A stretch of DNA of 21,260 nt from DATCYZ01 sp036526195 (GCA_036526195.1 DATCYZ010000086.1:1-21260), one strand, 5' to 3'. Counted from the first letter of the stretch, positions 14,110 through 21,260 are shown. Numbers and translations: made by a program. The notes: generated by a model from the letters alone, not told the origin.

Positions 14110-14149
14110 GTGCGGCGCAGGGGCGTCCCCCGGACCCCCGGCGCCGTGC
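14110..14149 (+). other. GC-rich hairpin after rpmF
   Basis: GTGCGGCGC (14110-14118) pairs with GCGCCGTGC (14141-14149) with two G-U pairs. After one mismatch, GGGG (14120-14123) pairs with CCCC (14136-14139). The hairpin lies 15 bases after the rpmF stop and 10 bases before the plsX ATG. Without a U-tract it is unlikely to be a full terminator. It may protect the rpmF 3' end or lower plsX expression. Confidence 0.5.
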
Positions 14150-14158
14150 CTTGCACGC

Positions 14159-15202
14159 ATGGACATGACCGTTGCAGTCGATTGCATGGGGGGCGACCAC
14201 GGCCCCCATGTGACCGTGCCTGCGGCGCTCGCCTTCCAGCAACGGCATCCGGAGATCGCCGTGCTGCTCGTCGGGCAGCCGGAGGCGATCGCGCGCGAGC
14301 TTGCGGCGCTGGGCCGGGTCCCGGGCGCGATGCTGACGGTGCAGCCCGCCACTGAACTCGTGGGGATGGACGAGTCCCCGGTGACCGCGCTGCGCTTCAA
14401 GAAGGACTCCTCGCTGCGCGTGGCGATCAACCAGGTCAAGTCAGGCGCGGCCCACGCCTGCGTCAGCGCGGGGAACACCGGCGCGCTCATGGCGATCTCG
14501 CGCTTCGTGCTCAAGACCCTGCCCGGCATCGACCGGCCGGCGATCGCCTCGATGATGCCGAATGCGCGCGGCGGCTTCACCACCGTGCTCGACCTCGGCG
14601 CGAACGTCGATTGCACGCCCGAGAACCTGCTCGAGTTCGGCATCATGGGCGCGATGCTGGTGTCCGCGCTCGAGCATCGCGAGCGCCCGTCGGTGGGGCT
14701 GCTCAACATCGGGGTCGAGGACATCAAGGGCAACGAAACCGTCAAGCGCGCGGCAGACCTGCTGCGCGCGAGCGGCCTGAATTTCACCGGCAACGTCGAG
14801 GGCGACGATATCTTCAAGGGCACCACCGATGTCGTGGTCTGCGACGGCTTTGTCGGCAACGTCGCGCTCAAGGCCTCGGAAGGCCTCGCCAAGATGATCG
14901 TCCAGTTCCTGCGCGAGGAATTCAAGCGCACGCCGCTGCGGATGCTCGCGGCGCTGGCCGCGCGACCGGTGCTGAACGCCCTCAGGCAGCGGATGGATCC
15001 GCGCGCCTACAACGGCGCCAGCCTGCTCGGCCTGCGCGGCATCGTCATCAAGAGCCACGGTTCGGCCGACGTCTTTGCCTTCGAGCGCGCGCTGGAGCGT
15101 GCCATGGACGAAGTGCGCAACGAGGTGCCCCGGCGCATCGAGGCCCGCATGGCGCAGCTGGCCGCGCAAATGCGCGCCGCGGTTCCGGCGGCCGGCGCAT
15201 GA
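14159..15202 (+). CDS. plsX: Phosphate acyltransferase PlsX
   Basis: This 347-residue enzyme makes acyl-phosphate from acyl-ACP, the first step of the PlsX/PlsY route to phosphatidic acid, at the inner face of the membrane. The N-terminal Val-Ala-Val-Asp-Cys-Met-Gly-Gly-Asp-His-Gly-Pro motif is diagnostic. Ser-Ala-Gly-Asn-Thr-Gly-Ala, Asp-Leu-Gly-Ala-Asn-Val-Asp-Cys and Asn-Ile-Gly-Val-Glu-Asp-Ile-Lys-Gly are also typical. Start codons at 14159 and 14165 are both possible; neither has a Shine-Dalgarno sequence, and a hairpin lies just upstream, which may keep translation low. It overlaps fabH by ATGA. Confidence 0.96.
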   Translation: MDMTVAVDCMGGDHGPHVTVPAALAFQQRHPEIAVLLVGQPEAIARELAALGRVPGAMLTVQPATELVGMDESPVTALRFKKDSSLRVAINQVKSGAAHACVSAGNTGALMAISRFVLKTLPGIDRPAIASMMPNARGGFTTVLDLGANVDCTPENLLEFGIMGAMLVSALEHRERPSVGLLNIGVEDIKGNETVKRAADLLRASGLNFTGNVEGDDIFKGTTDVVVCDGFVGNVALKASEGLAKMIVQFLREEFKRTPLRMLAALAARPVLNALRQRMDPRAYNGASLLGLRGIVIKSHGSADVFAFERALERAMDEVRNEVPRRIEARMAQLAAQMRAAVPAAGA

Positions 15203-16158
15203 AGCATTCGCGCATCCTCGGCACGGGCAGCGGGCTGCCGGCGCAGGTCGTGCGCAACGAAGCGTTCACGGACCGGCTCGAGACCAGCGACGCCTGGATC
15301 CGCGAGCGCACCGGCATCGTCGAGCGGCGCATCGCGGCGCCGGAGCAGACGGCGAGCGACCTTGCGCTGGAGGCCAGTCGCCAGGCGCTGGATACCGCCG
15401 GCCTGACGCCTGCCGACATCGACCTCATCATCGTCGCCACCTCGACGCCGGACTTCATCTTTCCGAGCACCGCCTGCCTGCTGCAGGCGAAGCTGGGCGC
15501 GCGCCAGTGCCCGGCGTTCGACGTGCAGGCCGTGTGCTCGGGTTTCGTCTACGCATTGGCCACCGCGGACAGCCTGATCCGCACCGGCACGGCGCGCCGC
15601 GCGCTGGTGGTCGGCGCGGAAGTCTTCTCGCGCATCCTCGACTGGAACGATCGCGGCACCTGCGTGCTGTTCGGCGACGGCGCCGGGGCGGTCGTGCTGG
15701 GCGCGTCCGACGAACCCGGGATTCACGCCACGGTGCTGCATGCCGACGGTCGCCACGCGGGCATCCTCTCGGTGCCCGGCAACGTGAATGCCGGGCGCAT
15801 CGTCGGCTCGCCCTACCTGCAGATGGCGGGCAAGGAAGTGTTCAAGTTCGCGGTCAAGGTGCTGGACGAATGCGCGCGCGAAGTCGTTGCGGCCGCGGGC
15901 ATGACGCTGGAGTCGGTGGACTGGCTGATCCCGCATCAGGCGAACGTGCGCATCCTGGAGGCCACGGCGCGCAAGCTCGGGCTGCCGGCGGAGCGGCTGG
16001 TGGTCACCGTGGACCATCACGGCAATACGTCCGCGGCCTCGATTCCGCTGGCGCTGGACGAGTTCGTCCGGGCGGGGCGCATCCGGCCAGGGCAGCGCGT
16101 GCTGATGCAGGGTGTGGGCGGCGGTTTCACCTGGGGCGCGGTGCTAGCGACGCTCTAG
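15199..16158 (+). CDS. fabH: 3-oxoacyl-ACP synthase III
   Basis: FabH starts type II fatty-acid synthesis by condensing acetyl-CoA with malonyl-ACP. The 319-residue product has the full catalytic triad: Cys113 (Ala-Val-Cys-Ser-Gly-Phe), His246 (Ile-Pro-His-Gln-Ala-Asn) and Asn276 (His-His-Gly-Asn-Thr-Ser). The C-terminal Gly-Val-Gly-Gly-Gly-Phe-Thr-Trp-Gly is also typical. The ATG overlaps the plsX stop, so translation is probably coupled; the length agrees with the ~317 residues of E. coli FabH. An open frame extends upstream of this ATG but only as a shadow of plsX. Confidence 0.97.
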   Translation: MKHSRILGTGSGLPAQVVRNEAFTDRLETSDAWIRERTGIVERRIAAPEQTASDLALEASRQALDTAGLTPADIDLIIVATSTPDFIFPSTACLLQAKLGARQCPAFDVQAVCSGFVYALATADSLIRTGTARRALVVGAEVFSRILDWNDRGTCVLFGDGAGAVVLGASDEPGIHATVLHADGRHAGILSVPGNVNAGRIVGSPYLQMAGKEVFKFAVKVLDECAREVVAAAGMTLESVDWLIPHQANVRILEATARKLGLPAERLVVTVDHHGNTSAASIPLALDEFVRAGRIRPGQRVLMQGVGGGFTWGAVLATL

Positions 16159-16179
16159 GCGACGGCGAATGGAGATCAC

Positions 16180-17115
16180 ATGAAGATTGCAATGGTGTTT
16201 CCGGGGCAGGGATCGCAGGCCGTCGGCATGCTCGCGGCGTACGCGGGCCTGCCCGGGGTCGACGCGGTGCGCGAGACCGCAGGTGCGGCACTCGGCGCGG
16301 CGTTCGTGCAGATGCTGGATGACGGGCCGGCCGAGGCGCTGGCGCTGACGGTCAACACGCAACCGGCGATGGTGACCGCCGGCATCGCCGCCTATCGCGC
16401 CTGGCGTGCGCTTGGCGGCCCGGCGCCTGCCTGCGTCGCCGGGCACAGCCTGGGGGAGTACGCGGCGCTGGTGGCGGCGGAATCGCTGTCGCTGGAAGCC
16501 TGCCTGCCGCTGGTGCGGTTTCGCGCGCAGGCCATGCAGGAGGCGGTGCCCGCCGGGGTCGGCGCCATGGCGGCGATCCTGAATCTCGACGACGAGGGCG
16601 TGCGCGCAGCCTGCGTCGAGTCGGCCGCGGGCGAGATCGTCGAGGCGGTCAACTTCAACGCGCCCGGACAGGTGGTGATCGCCGGTCACGCCACCGCCGT
16701 GGCGCGGGCGATGGAGGCCTGCAAGGCGCGCGGTGCGCGGCGCGCCGTGCTGCTCCCGGTCAGCGCGCCGTTCCACTCGAGCCTGATGCGGCCTGCGGCG
16801 GATCGGCTGCGCGACAGGCTGGCCGGCGTCGCGCTGCAACCGCCGAAGTTCGCGCTGGTGAACAATGTCGATGTCGCCATCGAAACGGATGCGGACGCGA
16901 TCCGCGATGCGCTGGTGCGGCAGGCGGCCGCGCCGGTGCGCTGGGTCGAGGTGATCAAGCGCATGGGTGCCGAGGGCGTGACGCACGTGCTCGAATGCGG
17001 TCCCGGAAAGGTGCTGGCGGGGATGGTGAAGCGCATCGACCCGGGGATGCAGGGACTGGCGCTCGCCGACCGGGCCTCGCTCGAGCAGGCGCTGGCCACG
17101 GTCAAGGGAGGATAG
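16180..17115 (+). CDS. fabD: Malonyl-CoA:ACP transacylase
   Basis: FabD loads malonyl groups from CoA onto ACP, supplying the extender for FabH and FabF. The 311-residue product shows Phe-Pro-Gly-Gln-Gly-Ser-Gln at the N-terminus and the nucleophile Ser90 in Gly-His-Ser-Leu-Gly-Glu-Tyr. The catalytic His199 lies in Val-Ser-Ala-Pro-Phe-His-Ser. A GGAGA site lies six bases before the ATG. It follows fabH after 21 bases, and its last codons contain the ribosome-binding site for fabG. Confidence 0.97.
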   Translation: MKIAMVFPGQGSQAVGMLAAYAGLPGVDAVRETAGAALGAAFVQMLDDGPAEALALTVNTQPAMVTAGIAAYRAWRALGGPAPACVAGHSLGEYAALVAAESLSLEACLPLVRFRAQAMQEAVPAGVGAMAAILNLDDEGVRAACVESAAGEIVEAVNFNAPGQVVIAGHATAVARAMEACKARGARRAVLLPVSAPFHSSLMRPAADRLRDRLAGVALQPPKFALVNNVDVAIETDADAIRDALVRQAAAPVRWVEVIKRMGAEGVTHVLECGPGKVLAGMVKRIDPGMQGLALADRASLEQALATVKGG

Positions 17116-17119
17116 GACG

Positions 17120-17863
17120 ATGCTGGATGGAAAGGTCGCACTGGTGACCGGCGCCTCGCGCGGCATCGGCCGCGCCATCGCCGAGGCGCTGGCGCGCAGC
17201 GGCGCCACCGTGATCGGCACCGCCACCAGCGAGGCCGGCGCGGGCGCCATCACGACGGCGCTCGCCGGCGCCGGGATGCGCGGCGCCGGTCGCGTGCTCG
17301 ACGTGCGCGATCCCGCGCAATGCGACGCGCTCGTCGAAGCGGTGCGCGCCGAGTTCGGCGACATCGCGATCCTCGTCAACAATGCCGCCGTGGTGCGCGA
17401 CAACCTTGCGCTGCGCATGAAGGACGCGGAATGGGACGACGTCATCGAGACCAACCTGCGTTCGGTGTTCCGGCTGTCGCGCGCGGTGATGCGCGGCATG
17501 ATGAAGGCGCGCTGGGGTCGCATCATCAGCATCACCTCGGTGGTGGGCGCGGCCGGCAACGCCGGCCAGGCGAACTATGCAGCCGCCAAGGCCGGCGTGG
17601 CCGGCATGACGCGCTCGCTGGCGCGCGAACTGGGCAGCCGCAACATCACCGTGAACTGCGTGGCCCCGGGCTTCATCGATACGGACATGACGCGCGCGCT
17701 GAGCGAGGCGCAGCGCAGCGCGCTGCTCGAGCAGATCCCGCTCGGTCGTCTCGGCGCCCCCGAGGACGTGGCGGCGACCGTGGCCTTTCTTGCGTCGCCG
17801 GCGGCAAATTACGTGACCGGCAGCGTGCTGCACGTTAACGGCGGAATGTACATGGGCGGGTAG
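17120..17863 (+). CDS. fabG: 3-oxoacyl-ACP reductase
   Basis: FabG is the NADPH-dependent reductase for the first reduction of each elongation cycle. The 247-residue short-chain dehydrogenase has the cofactor loop Thr-Gly-Ala-Ser-Arg-Gly-Ile-Gly (10-17) and Asn-Asn-Ala. Its catalytic tetrad is Asn112, Ser140, Tyr153 and Lys157 (Tyr-Ala-Ala-Ala-Lys). The C-terminal Val-Asn-Gly-Gly-Met-Tyr-Met is typical of true FabG. The ATG is four bases after the fabD stop, with GGGAGG overlapping the end of fabD. Confidence 0.97.
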   Translation: MLDGKVALVTGASRGIGRAIAEALARSGATVIGTATSEAGAGAITTALAGAGMRGAGRVLDVRDPAQCDALVEAVRAEFGDIAILVNNAAVVRDNLALRMKDAEWDDVIETNLRSVFRLSRAVMRGMMKARWGRIISITSVVGAAGNAGQANYAAAKAGVAGMTRSLARELGSRNITVNCVAPGFIDTDMTRALSEAQRSALLEQIPLGRLGAPEDVAATVAFLASPAANYVTGSVLHVNGGMYMGG

Positions 17864-17894
17864 TGCGAATGCGCCGTGGCGCAGGCACCGGTTT

Positions 17895-17903
17895 TGGTAG
17901 AAT
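17895..17903 (+). promoter_or_regulatory. Extended −10 promoter of acpP
   Basis: TGGTAGAAT is an extended −10 (TGn plus a five-of-six match to TATAAT) in the 91-base gap between fabG and acpP. The −35 region (GTGGCG) is poor, as allowed for extended −10 promoters. Predicted start is near 17910, about 45 bases before acpP. A separate promoter fits the high demand for ACP. Confidence 0.65.
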
Positions 17904-17954
17904 ACGGCCCGTTGGAAAACGATCATGCAGGGCCCCACAGGGAAGGAGCGACAG

Positions 17955-18194
17955 ATGGACAACATCGAACAGCGCGTCAAGAAGATCATCGCCGAGCAAC
18001 TGGGCGTAAACGAGGCGGAGATCAAGATCGAATCGTCGTTTGTCGACGACCTGGGCGCGGACTCGCTCGACACCGTCGAGCTGGTGATGGCCCTGGAAGA
18101 AGAGTTCGAGACCGAGATCCCCGACGAGGAAGCGGAGAAGATCACCACCGTCCAGCAGGCCATCGACTTCGTCAAGTCGCACCAGAAGGCCTGA
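17955..18194 (+). CDS. acpP: Acyl carrier protein
   Basis: This 79-residue acidic protein carries growing acyl chains on a phosphopantetheine arm. The arm attaches to Ser37 in the motif Gly-Ala-Asp-Ser-Leu-Asp-Thr-Val-Glu. The ATG at 17955 is chosen because AAGGAG lies just upstream and because Met-Asp-Asn-Ile-Glu-Gln-Arg-Val matches the family start; an in-frame ATG ten codons earlier is not supported. It sits between fabG and fabF as in most proteobacteria, behind its own promoter and before a strong hairpin. Confidence 0.98.
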   Translation: MDNIEQRVKKIIAEQLGVNEAEIKIESSFVDDLGADSLDTVELVMALEEEFETEIPDEEAEKITTVQQAIDFVKSHQKA

Positions 18195-18214
18195 ACGGAC
18201 TGGCAGGCAAGTCG

Positions 18215-18237
18215 GCCGGCGCGCCGCGCGCGCCGGC
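18215..18237 (+). other. GC-rich hairpin after acpP
   Basis: GCCGGCGCG (18215-18223) pairs perfectly with CGCGCCGGC (18229-18237) around a 5-base loop. It starts 20 bases after the acpP stop and ends 18 bases before the fabF GTG. No U-tract follows, so partial termination or protection of the acpP mRNA 3' end is more likely than full termination. Confidence 0.6.
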
Positions 18238-18255
18238 GTACCGGGGAGCAACGTC

Positions 18256-19494
18256 GTGTCGCGTCGCAGAGTCGTCGTAACCGGGCTGGGCATCATCTCG
18301 CCTGTGGGCAACACCGTCGAGACCGCCTGGGAGAACCTGCTGGCCGGTCGCAGCGGGATAGGCCGCATCACGCGCTTTGATCCGTCCCGGCTCGCCTGCC
18401 AGATCGCGGGCGAAGTGAAGGATTTCGATATCGCCGCGTACCTGTCGCCCAAGGAAGCGCGGCGCATGGACCTCTTCATCCACTATGGCATGGCCGCCGG
18501 CCTGCAGGCCTGGCGCGACAGCGGCGTGGAGATGGAGCGTACCGATGCCGAGCGCGTGGGGATCAATTTCGGATCTGGCATCGGTGGCCTGCCCTTGATC
18601 GAAGCGATGCACGAGGAATTGCAGAAGAATGGCCCGCGACGCATTTCGCCGTTCTTCATTCCCGGCACCATCATCAACATGATCTCCGGGAATCTTTCGA
18701 TCCTGCTAGGCACCAAGGGGCCGGCGCTCGCCATGGTGACGGCCTGCACGACCTCGACGCATTGCATCGGCGAAGCGGCGAAGTCGATTCGCTACGGCGA
18801 GACCGACGTGATGGTCGCCGGCGGCGCCGAGGCTACGGTCACTGAACTCGCCATTGGCGGGTTCGCTTCGGCGCGGGCGCTCTCGACCCGCAACGACGAC
18901 CCGGCGGCGGCGAGCCGGCCCTGGGACAAGGGGCGCGACGGCTTCGTGCTCGGCGAGGGCGCAGGCGCGGTGGTGCTCGAGGAGTACGAGCATGCGCGGG
19001 CGCGCGGCGCGCGCATTTACTGCGAACTCGCGGGCTACGGCGTGTCCGCCGATGCCTTCCACATGACGGCACCCAGCGAAGACGGTGACGGCGCCTTCCG
19101 CAGCATGCGCAATGCGCTGCGCGACGCATCGCTGGACGCCACCAGCGTGGACTACGTGAATGCGCACGGCACCTCGACACCCCTGGGCGACATCGCCGAG
19201 ACCGTCGCGGTCAAGCGCGCGCTTGGCGAGCACGCGAAGCGCACCGTGGTGAACTCGACCAAGTCGATGACCGGGCACCTGCTCGGCGCGGCCGGAGGCA
19301 TCGAGGCGGTGGCGAGCATCCTTGCCGTCCAGCGCCAGGTGTCGCCGCCGACGATCAACCTCGTCGAACCCGATCCGGCCTGCGACCTGGACTACGTTCC
19401 GAACACGGCGCGCGAGATGCCGATTCGCGTCGCACTGTCGAATTCGTTCGGATTCGGCGGGACCAACGGCACCCTCGTCTTCCGGCAGATTTGA
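18256..19494 (+). CDS. fabF: 3-oxoacyl-ACP synthase II
   Basis: FabF is the elongating condensing enzyme of type II fatty-acid synthesis. The 412-residue product has the triad Cys164 (Thr-Ala-Cys-Thr-Thr-Ser), His304 (Asn-Ala-His-Gly-Thr-Ser-Thr) and His341 (Gly-His-Leu-Leu-Gly-Ala-Ala-Gly). Conserved Lys336 and the C-terminal Asn-Ser-Phe-Gly-Phe-Gly-Gly-Thr-Asn are also present. Start is GTG with GGGGAGCA upstream at good spacing. The tight link to acpP supports FabF over FabB. Its stop overlaps the TTG start of the next gene. Confidence 0.97.
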   Translation: MSRRRVVVTGLGIISPVGNTVETAWENLLAGRSGIGRITRFDPSRLACQIAGEVKDFDIAAYLSPKEARRMDLFIHYGMAAGLQAWRDSGVEMERTDAERVGINFGSGIGGLPLIEAMHEELQKNGPRRISPFFIPGTIINMISGNLSILLGTKGPALAMVTACTTSTHCIGEAAKSIRYGETDVMVAGGAEATVTELAIGGFASARALSTRNDDPAAASRPWDKGRDGFVLGEGAGAVVLEEYEHARARGARIYCELAGYGVSADAFHMTAPSEDGDGAFRSMRNALRDASLDATSVDYVNAHGTSTPLGDIAETVAVKRALGEHAKRTVVNSTKSMTGHLLGAAGGIEAVASILAVQRQVSPPTINLVEPDPACDLDYVPNTAREMPIRVALSNSFGFGGTNGTLVFRQI

Positions 19495-19943
19495 GCGACC
19501 CTCGCGTCCTGCGTTGGCGCCTGCACGGCTCGCCACGCCTGGCCGCGGTGCTGGTGCTGGTCCACGCGCTTGGCGGCTGGGCGCTCTGGCAGGTCCTGCC
19601 CGGGCTGTCCGGGGCCGCGCTGGCCGGGTTGCTTGTCGCCCTGGGCCTGCATGCCGCGCATGCCCGCGCGCTCCTGCGGGCGGCCGGGTCGATGCGGGCG
19701 CTGGAGGTCGGTGAAGACGATCGGGTTGAACTTTCCATGCGGGACGGGCGTCTGACCCATGGGCGTGCCTCGGCGCGCCGGCATGTCTGTCGCTACTGGG
19801 TGGCGTTGTCGCTGGGGGCCCCGGCCCGTCGCGCGGTGCTGGTGACTGCGGACATGCTGGAGCCGGCTGCATTCCGGCGCCTGCGGCTTTGGGCGCTGTG
19901 GGGCGAGGCCGCGCGCGTCGTGCCGGCGCAACGCGCGAGCTGA
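19491..19943 (+). CDS. Small membrane protein, YgfX/CptA-like
   Basis: This 150-residue protein has two predicted membrane segments (about 15-36 and 40-58) and a soluble C-terminal part ending in Leu-Glu-Pro-Ala-Ala-Phe-Arg-Arg-Leu-Arg-Leu-Trp-Ala-Leu-Trp. That layout and the Arg-Leu-Arg-hydrophobic pattern resemble the YgfX family. In E. coli YgfX pairs with SdhE (YgfY) and was described as affecting cell-division and cytoskeletal proteins; no sdhE is present here, and the toxin role is disputed. The start is probably TTG at 19491, overlapping the fabF stop in TTGA and lacking a clear ribosome-binding site, so it depends on coupling. The family call is from memory of its general shape and is moderate. 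Confidence 0.65.
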   Translation: MSDPRVLRWRLHGSPRLAAVLVLVHALGGWALWQVLPGLSGAALAGLLVALGLHAAHARALLRAAGSMRALEVGEDDRVELSMRDGRLTHGRASARRHVCRYWVALSLGAPARRAVLVTADMLEPAAFRRLRLWALWGEAARVVPAQRAS

Positions 19944-19963
19944 GTCCTCAGGCCGATGCGCGC

Positions 19964-19990
19964 GAACTATTTCATTTTGCATGGGTCTGT
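19964..19990 (+). promoter_or_regulatory. SigmaE/AlgU-like promoter upstream of rpoE
   Basis: GAACTA (19964-19969) and TCTGT (19986-19990) are separated by 16 bases. The sigmaE/AlgU consensus is GAACTT, 16-17 bases, TCTGA, so five of six and four of five positions agree. It would start transcription near 19996, about 60 bases before rpoE. RpoE-type factors commonly autoregulate, so position and sequence support each other. Confidence 0.6.
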
Positions 19991-20058
19991 GGCACATAGG
20001 GCTCGCGGCCGGCAGCGGGTGCGAATGATGCGGATGCGGGTCCTCGGACGGGCGGGCC

Positions 20059-20658
20059 GTGTCCGAGCGTGAAACGGACCGGCTGCTGGTCGAGCGGGCG
20101 CAGCGCGGCGACAAGCAGGCCTTCGGGATGCTGGTCGAGAAATACCAGCGCAAGCTCGGGCGCCTGCTGTCGCGGTTCATCCGGGACCCGTCCGAAGTTG
20201 AAGACGTGACGCAGGAAGCATTCATCAAGGCATACCGGGCGCTGTCGGCGTTCCGGAATGAAAGCGCGTTCTACACATGGCTCTATCGCATCGGCATCAA
20301 CACGGCAAAGAACCATCTGGCATCGCTCGGACGGCGTGCGCCGACTTCGACCGAACTGGATGTCGAGGACGCCGAGAGTCGCGAGGACGGGACATCGCTC
20401 CAGGACCTCAACACGCCGGAGAGCCTGCTCCTGTCCAAGGAGATCGCACAGACCGTGAATGCCACGATGGCCGGGCTGCCGGAGGAACTGCGCACCGCCA
20501 TCCAGTTGCGCGAGATGGAAGGCATGAGTTACGAGGACATCGCGCGCATCATGGACTGCCCGATCGGCACGGTTCGATCGCGCATCTTCCGGGCGCGCGA
20601 AGCAATTTCGGAACAGCTCAAGCCCCTGCTGGACACGTCCGCAGACAAAAGGTGGTGA
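20059..20658 (+). CDS. rpoE: RNA polymerase sigmaE factor (ECF, RpoE/AlgU type)
   Basis: This 199-residue extracytoplasmic-function sigma factor directs the envelope-stress response. Region 2 (about 20-90) includes Phe-Ile-Arg-Asp-Pro-Ser-Glu-Val-Glu-Asp-Val-Thr-Gln-Glu-Ala-Phe and Phe-Tyr-Thr-Trp-Leu-Tyr-Arg-Ile. Region 4 (about 135-190) includes Leu-Pro-Glu-Glu-Leu-Arg, Tyr-Glu-Asp-Ile-Ala and Pro-Ile-Gly-Thr-Val-Arg-Ser-Arg. These are close to RpoE/AlgU. The start is GTG with a weak GGGCGG site; no earlier ATG fits. rseA follows after four bases, and a sigmaE-like promoter precedes it. Confidence 0.95.
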   Translation: MSERETDRLLVERAQRGDKQAFGMLVEKYQRKLGRLLSRFIRDPSEVEDVTQEAFIKAYRALSAFRNESAFYTWLYRIGINTAKNHLASLGRRAPTSTELDVEDAESREDGTSLQDLNTPESLLLSKEIAQTVNATMAGLPEELRTAIQLREMEGMSYEDIARIMDCPIGTVRSRIFRAREAISEQLKPLLDTSADKRW

Positions 20659-20662
20659 TGCC

Positions 20663-21232
20663 ATGAAGACCAGGGTCTCTGCATTCGTCGACGGTGAACT
20701 CGAAGCCCACGAGGTCGATGCCGTGCTTGCCGGCCTGCGCGAGGAGGGCGAAGCACGCGAGTGCTGGCGGCGCTACCAGCTGATCAGCGATGCGATGCGC
20801 GACCTGCGGGTCCTCTCGCCCGGGTTCGCCGCGCGCGTCGTCGAACGCCTCGATGCCGAACCGACGGTCCTTGCGCCGGTGGCCCATGCGGCAACGCCCG
20901 CAAGGGACACGCGCGGGCCGGCACGGTACGCATGGTCCGCCGCGGCAGGCGTGGCCGCCGTCGGCCTGGTCGGCTGGCTGGCCTTCATGCCGGCGCTGGA
21001 CCCGGCGCCGGCCGCGCCGATCGCGGCTGTCCCGGCGAAATCGGTGGTCGCCGCCGCGCCGGTGCGCGCGACCCGGCCGATTGCGGCGTCCGCCACGCCC
21101 GCGCCGCTGCCGGGGGCCACCAGCGACTACCTGCTGGCGCACCAGGGCTACTCGCCGAGGGTGACGCTGCAGGGCGTTGCGCCCTATGTGCGCACCGTGG
21201 CCGAACCGGGCGGGGACCTGCGCGCCCGATGA
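20663..21232 (+). CDS. rseA: Anti-sigmaE factor RseA (MucA-like)
   Basis: This 189-residue inner-membrane protein should hold RpoE inactive until envelope stress triggers its proteolysis. The N-terminal cytoplasmic sigma-binding domain (about 1-50) starts Met-Lys-Thr-Arg-Val-Ser-Ala-Phe-Val-Asp-Gly-Glu-Leu and contains Trp-Arg-Arg-Tyr-Gln-Leu-Ile-Ser-Asp-Ala-Met-Arg, both typical of RseA. One membrane segment spans about residues 90-110. The periplasmic part is Ala/Pro-rich and ends with Ser-Asp-Tyr-Leu-Leu-Ala-His-Gln, a pattern seen in betaproteobacterial RseA. It is cotranscribed with rpoE, and its stop overlaps the next start in ATGA. Confidence 0.92.
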   Translation: MKTRVSAFVDGELEAHEVDAVLAGLREEGEARECWRRYQLISDAMRDLRVLSPGFAARVVERLDAEPTVLAPVAHAATPARDTRGPARYAWSAAAGVAAVGLVGWLAFMPALDPAPAAPIAAVPAKSVVAAAPVRATRPIAASATPAPLPGATSDYLLAHQGYSPRVTLQGVAPYVRTVAEPGGDLRAR

Positions 21233-21260
21233 TGCGAGTTCGCGTCTTCGCCGCCGGTGT
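21229..21260 (+). CDS. rseB: Start of probable rseB/mucB (truncated by window end)
   Basis: An ATG overlaps the rseA stop (ATGATG, so 21229 or 21232 may be used) and opens a frame that runs off the window. Only about ten residues are visible (Met-Met-Arg-Val-Arg-Val-Phe-Ala-Ala-Gly), which fits the start of a signal peptide. The name rests on the conserved rpoE–rseA–rseB order; RseB is the periplasmic protein that shields RseA from the DegS protease. Confidence 0.6.
   Translation, partial: MMRVRVFAAG

Noticed and set aside
14611..15198. Upstream extension of fabH into plsX
   Set aside because: The extra 196 residues are a shifted frame of plsX; the ATG at 15199 matches the FabH family start and forms an ATGA junction.

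Overview
The window is a GC-rich stretch of a bacterial chromosome, most likely from a betaproteobacterium. The basis is gene order: rne divergent from rluC–HAD–Rieske–sppA, then maf(yceF), yceD–rpmF–plsX–fabH–fabD–fabG–acpP–fabF, a ygfX-like gene, and rpoE–rseA–rseB. The protein sequences also look betaproteobacterial. I cannot fix the order or genus. No transposase, phage gene, CRISPR array or rRNA is visible, and codon use looks uniform, so this reads as a core housekeeping region.

Bases 1–4452, mostly minus strand. A 3' fragment of pcp (plus strand) converges on a LysR-type regulator. Upstream of lysR, probably in the same transcript, lies the most unusual gene. It is a 366-codon TlpA/redoxin-family protein whose frame is broken only by one TGA, at codon 114. 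That TGA sits exactly at the redox-active position of the thioredoxin fold (Trp-Ala-Pro-Tyr-TGA-Gly-Cys-Ser-Arg). A 6-bp hairpin with a 5-base loop CGUGU begins 14 bases after the UGA. Its geometry fits the bacterial SECIS model, so I interpret the gene as a selenoprotein. A compact tRNA-Asn(GUU) unit with its own promoter and terminator follows, then a class I aminotransferase and a small BON-domain lipoprotein.

Bases 4453–9800. uvrB (plus) and rne (minus) converge on a strong GC hairpin. RNase E has a long low-complexity Arg/Pro/Ala tail. The 374-bp rne/rluC divergent region holds no convincing gene but has two stable hairpins on the rluC side.

Bases 9801–12676. rluC, a Gph-like HAD phosphatase, a small Rieske protein and sppA form a tightly overlapping plus-strand operon. 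maf/yceF converges on it.

Bases 13290–19943. A consensus-like sigma70 promoter drives yceD–rpmF–plsX–fabH–fabD–fabG, with an extended −10 promoter before acpP–fabF and a ygfX-like gene. This operon links a 23S rRNA-associated factor and ribosomal protein L32 to fatty-acid and phospholipid synthesis. GC-rich hairpins lie directly after rpmF and after acpP, the two genes expected to be most highly expressed.

Bases 19964–21260. A sigmaE-like promoter precedes rpoE, its anti-sigma factor rseA and the first codons of rseB, giving an autoregulated envelope-stress module next to lipid synthesis.
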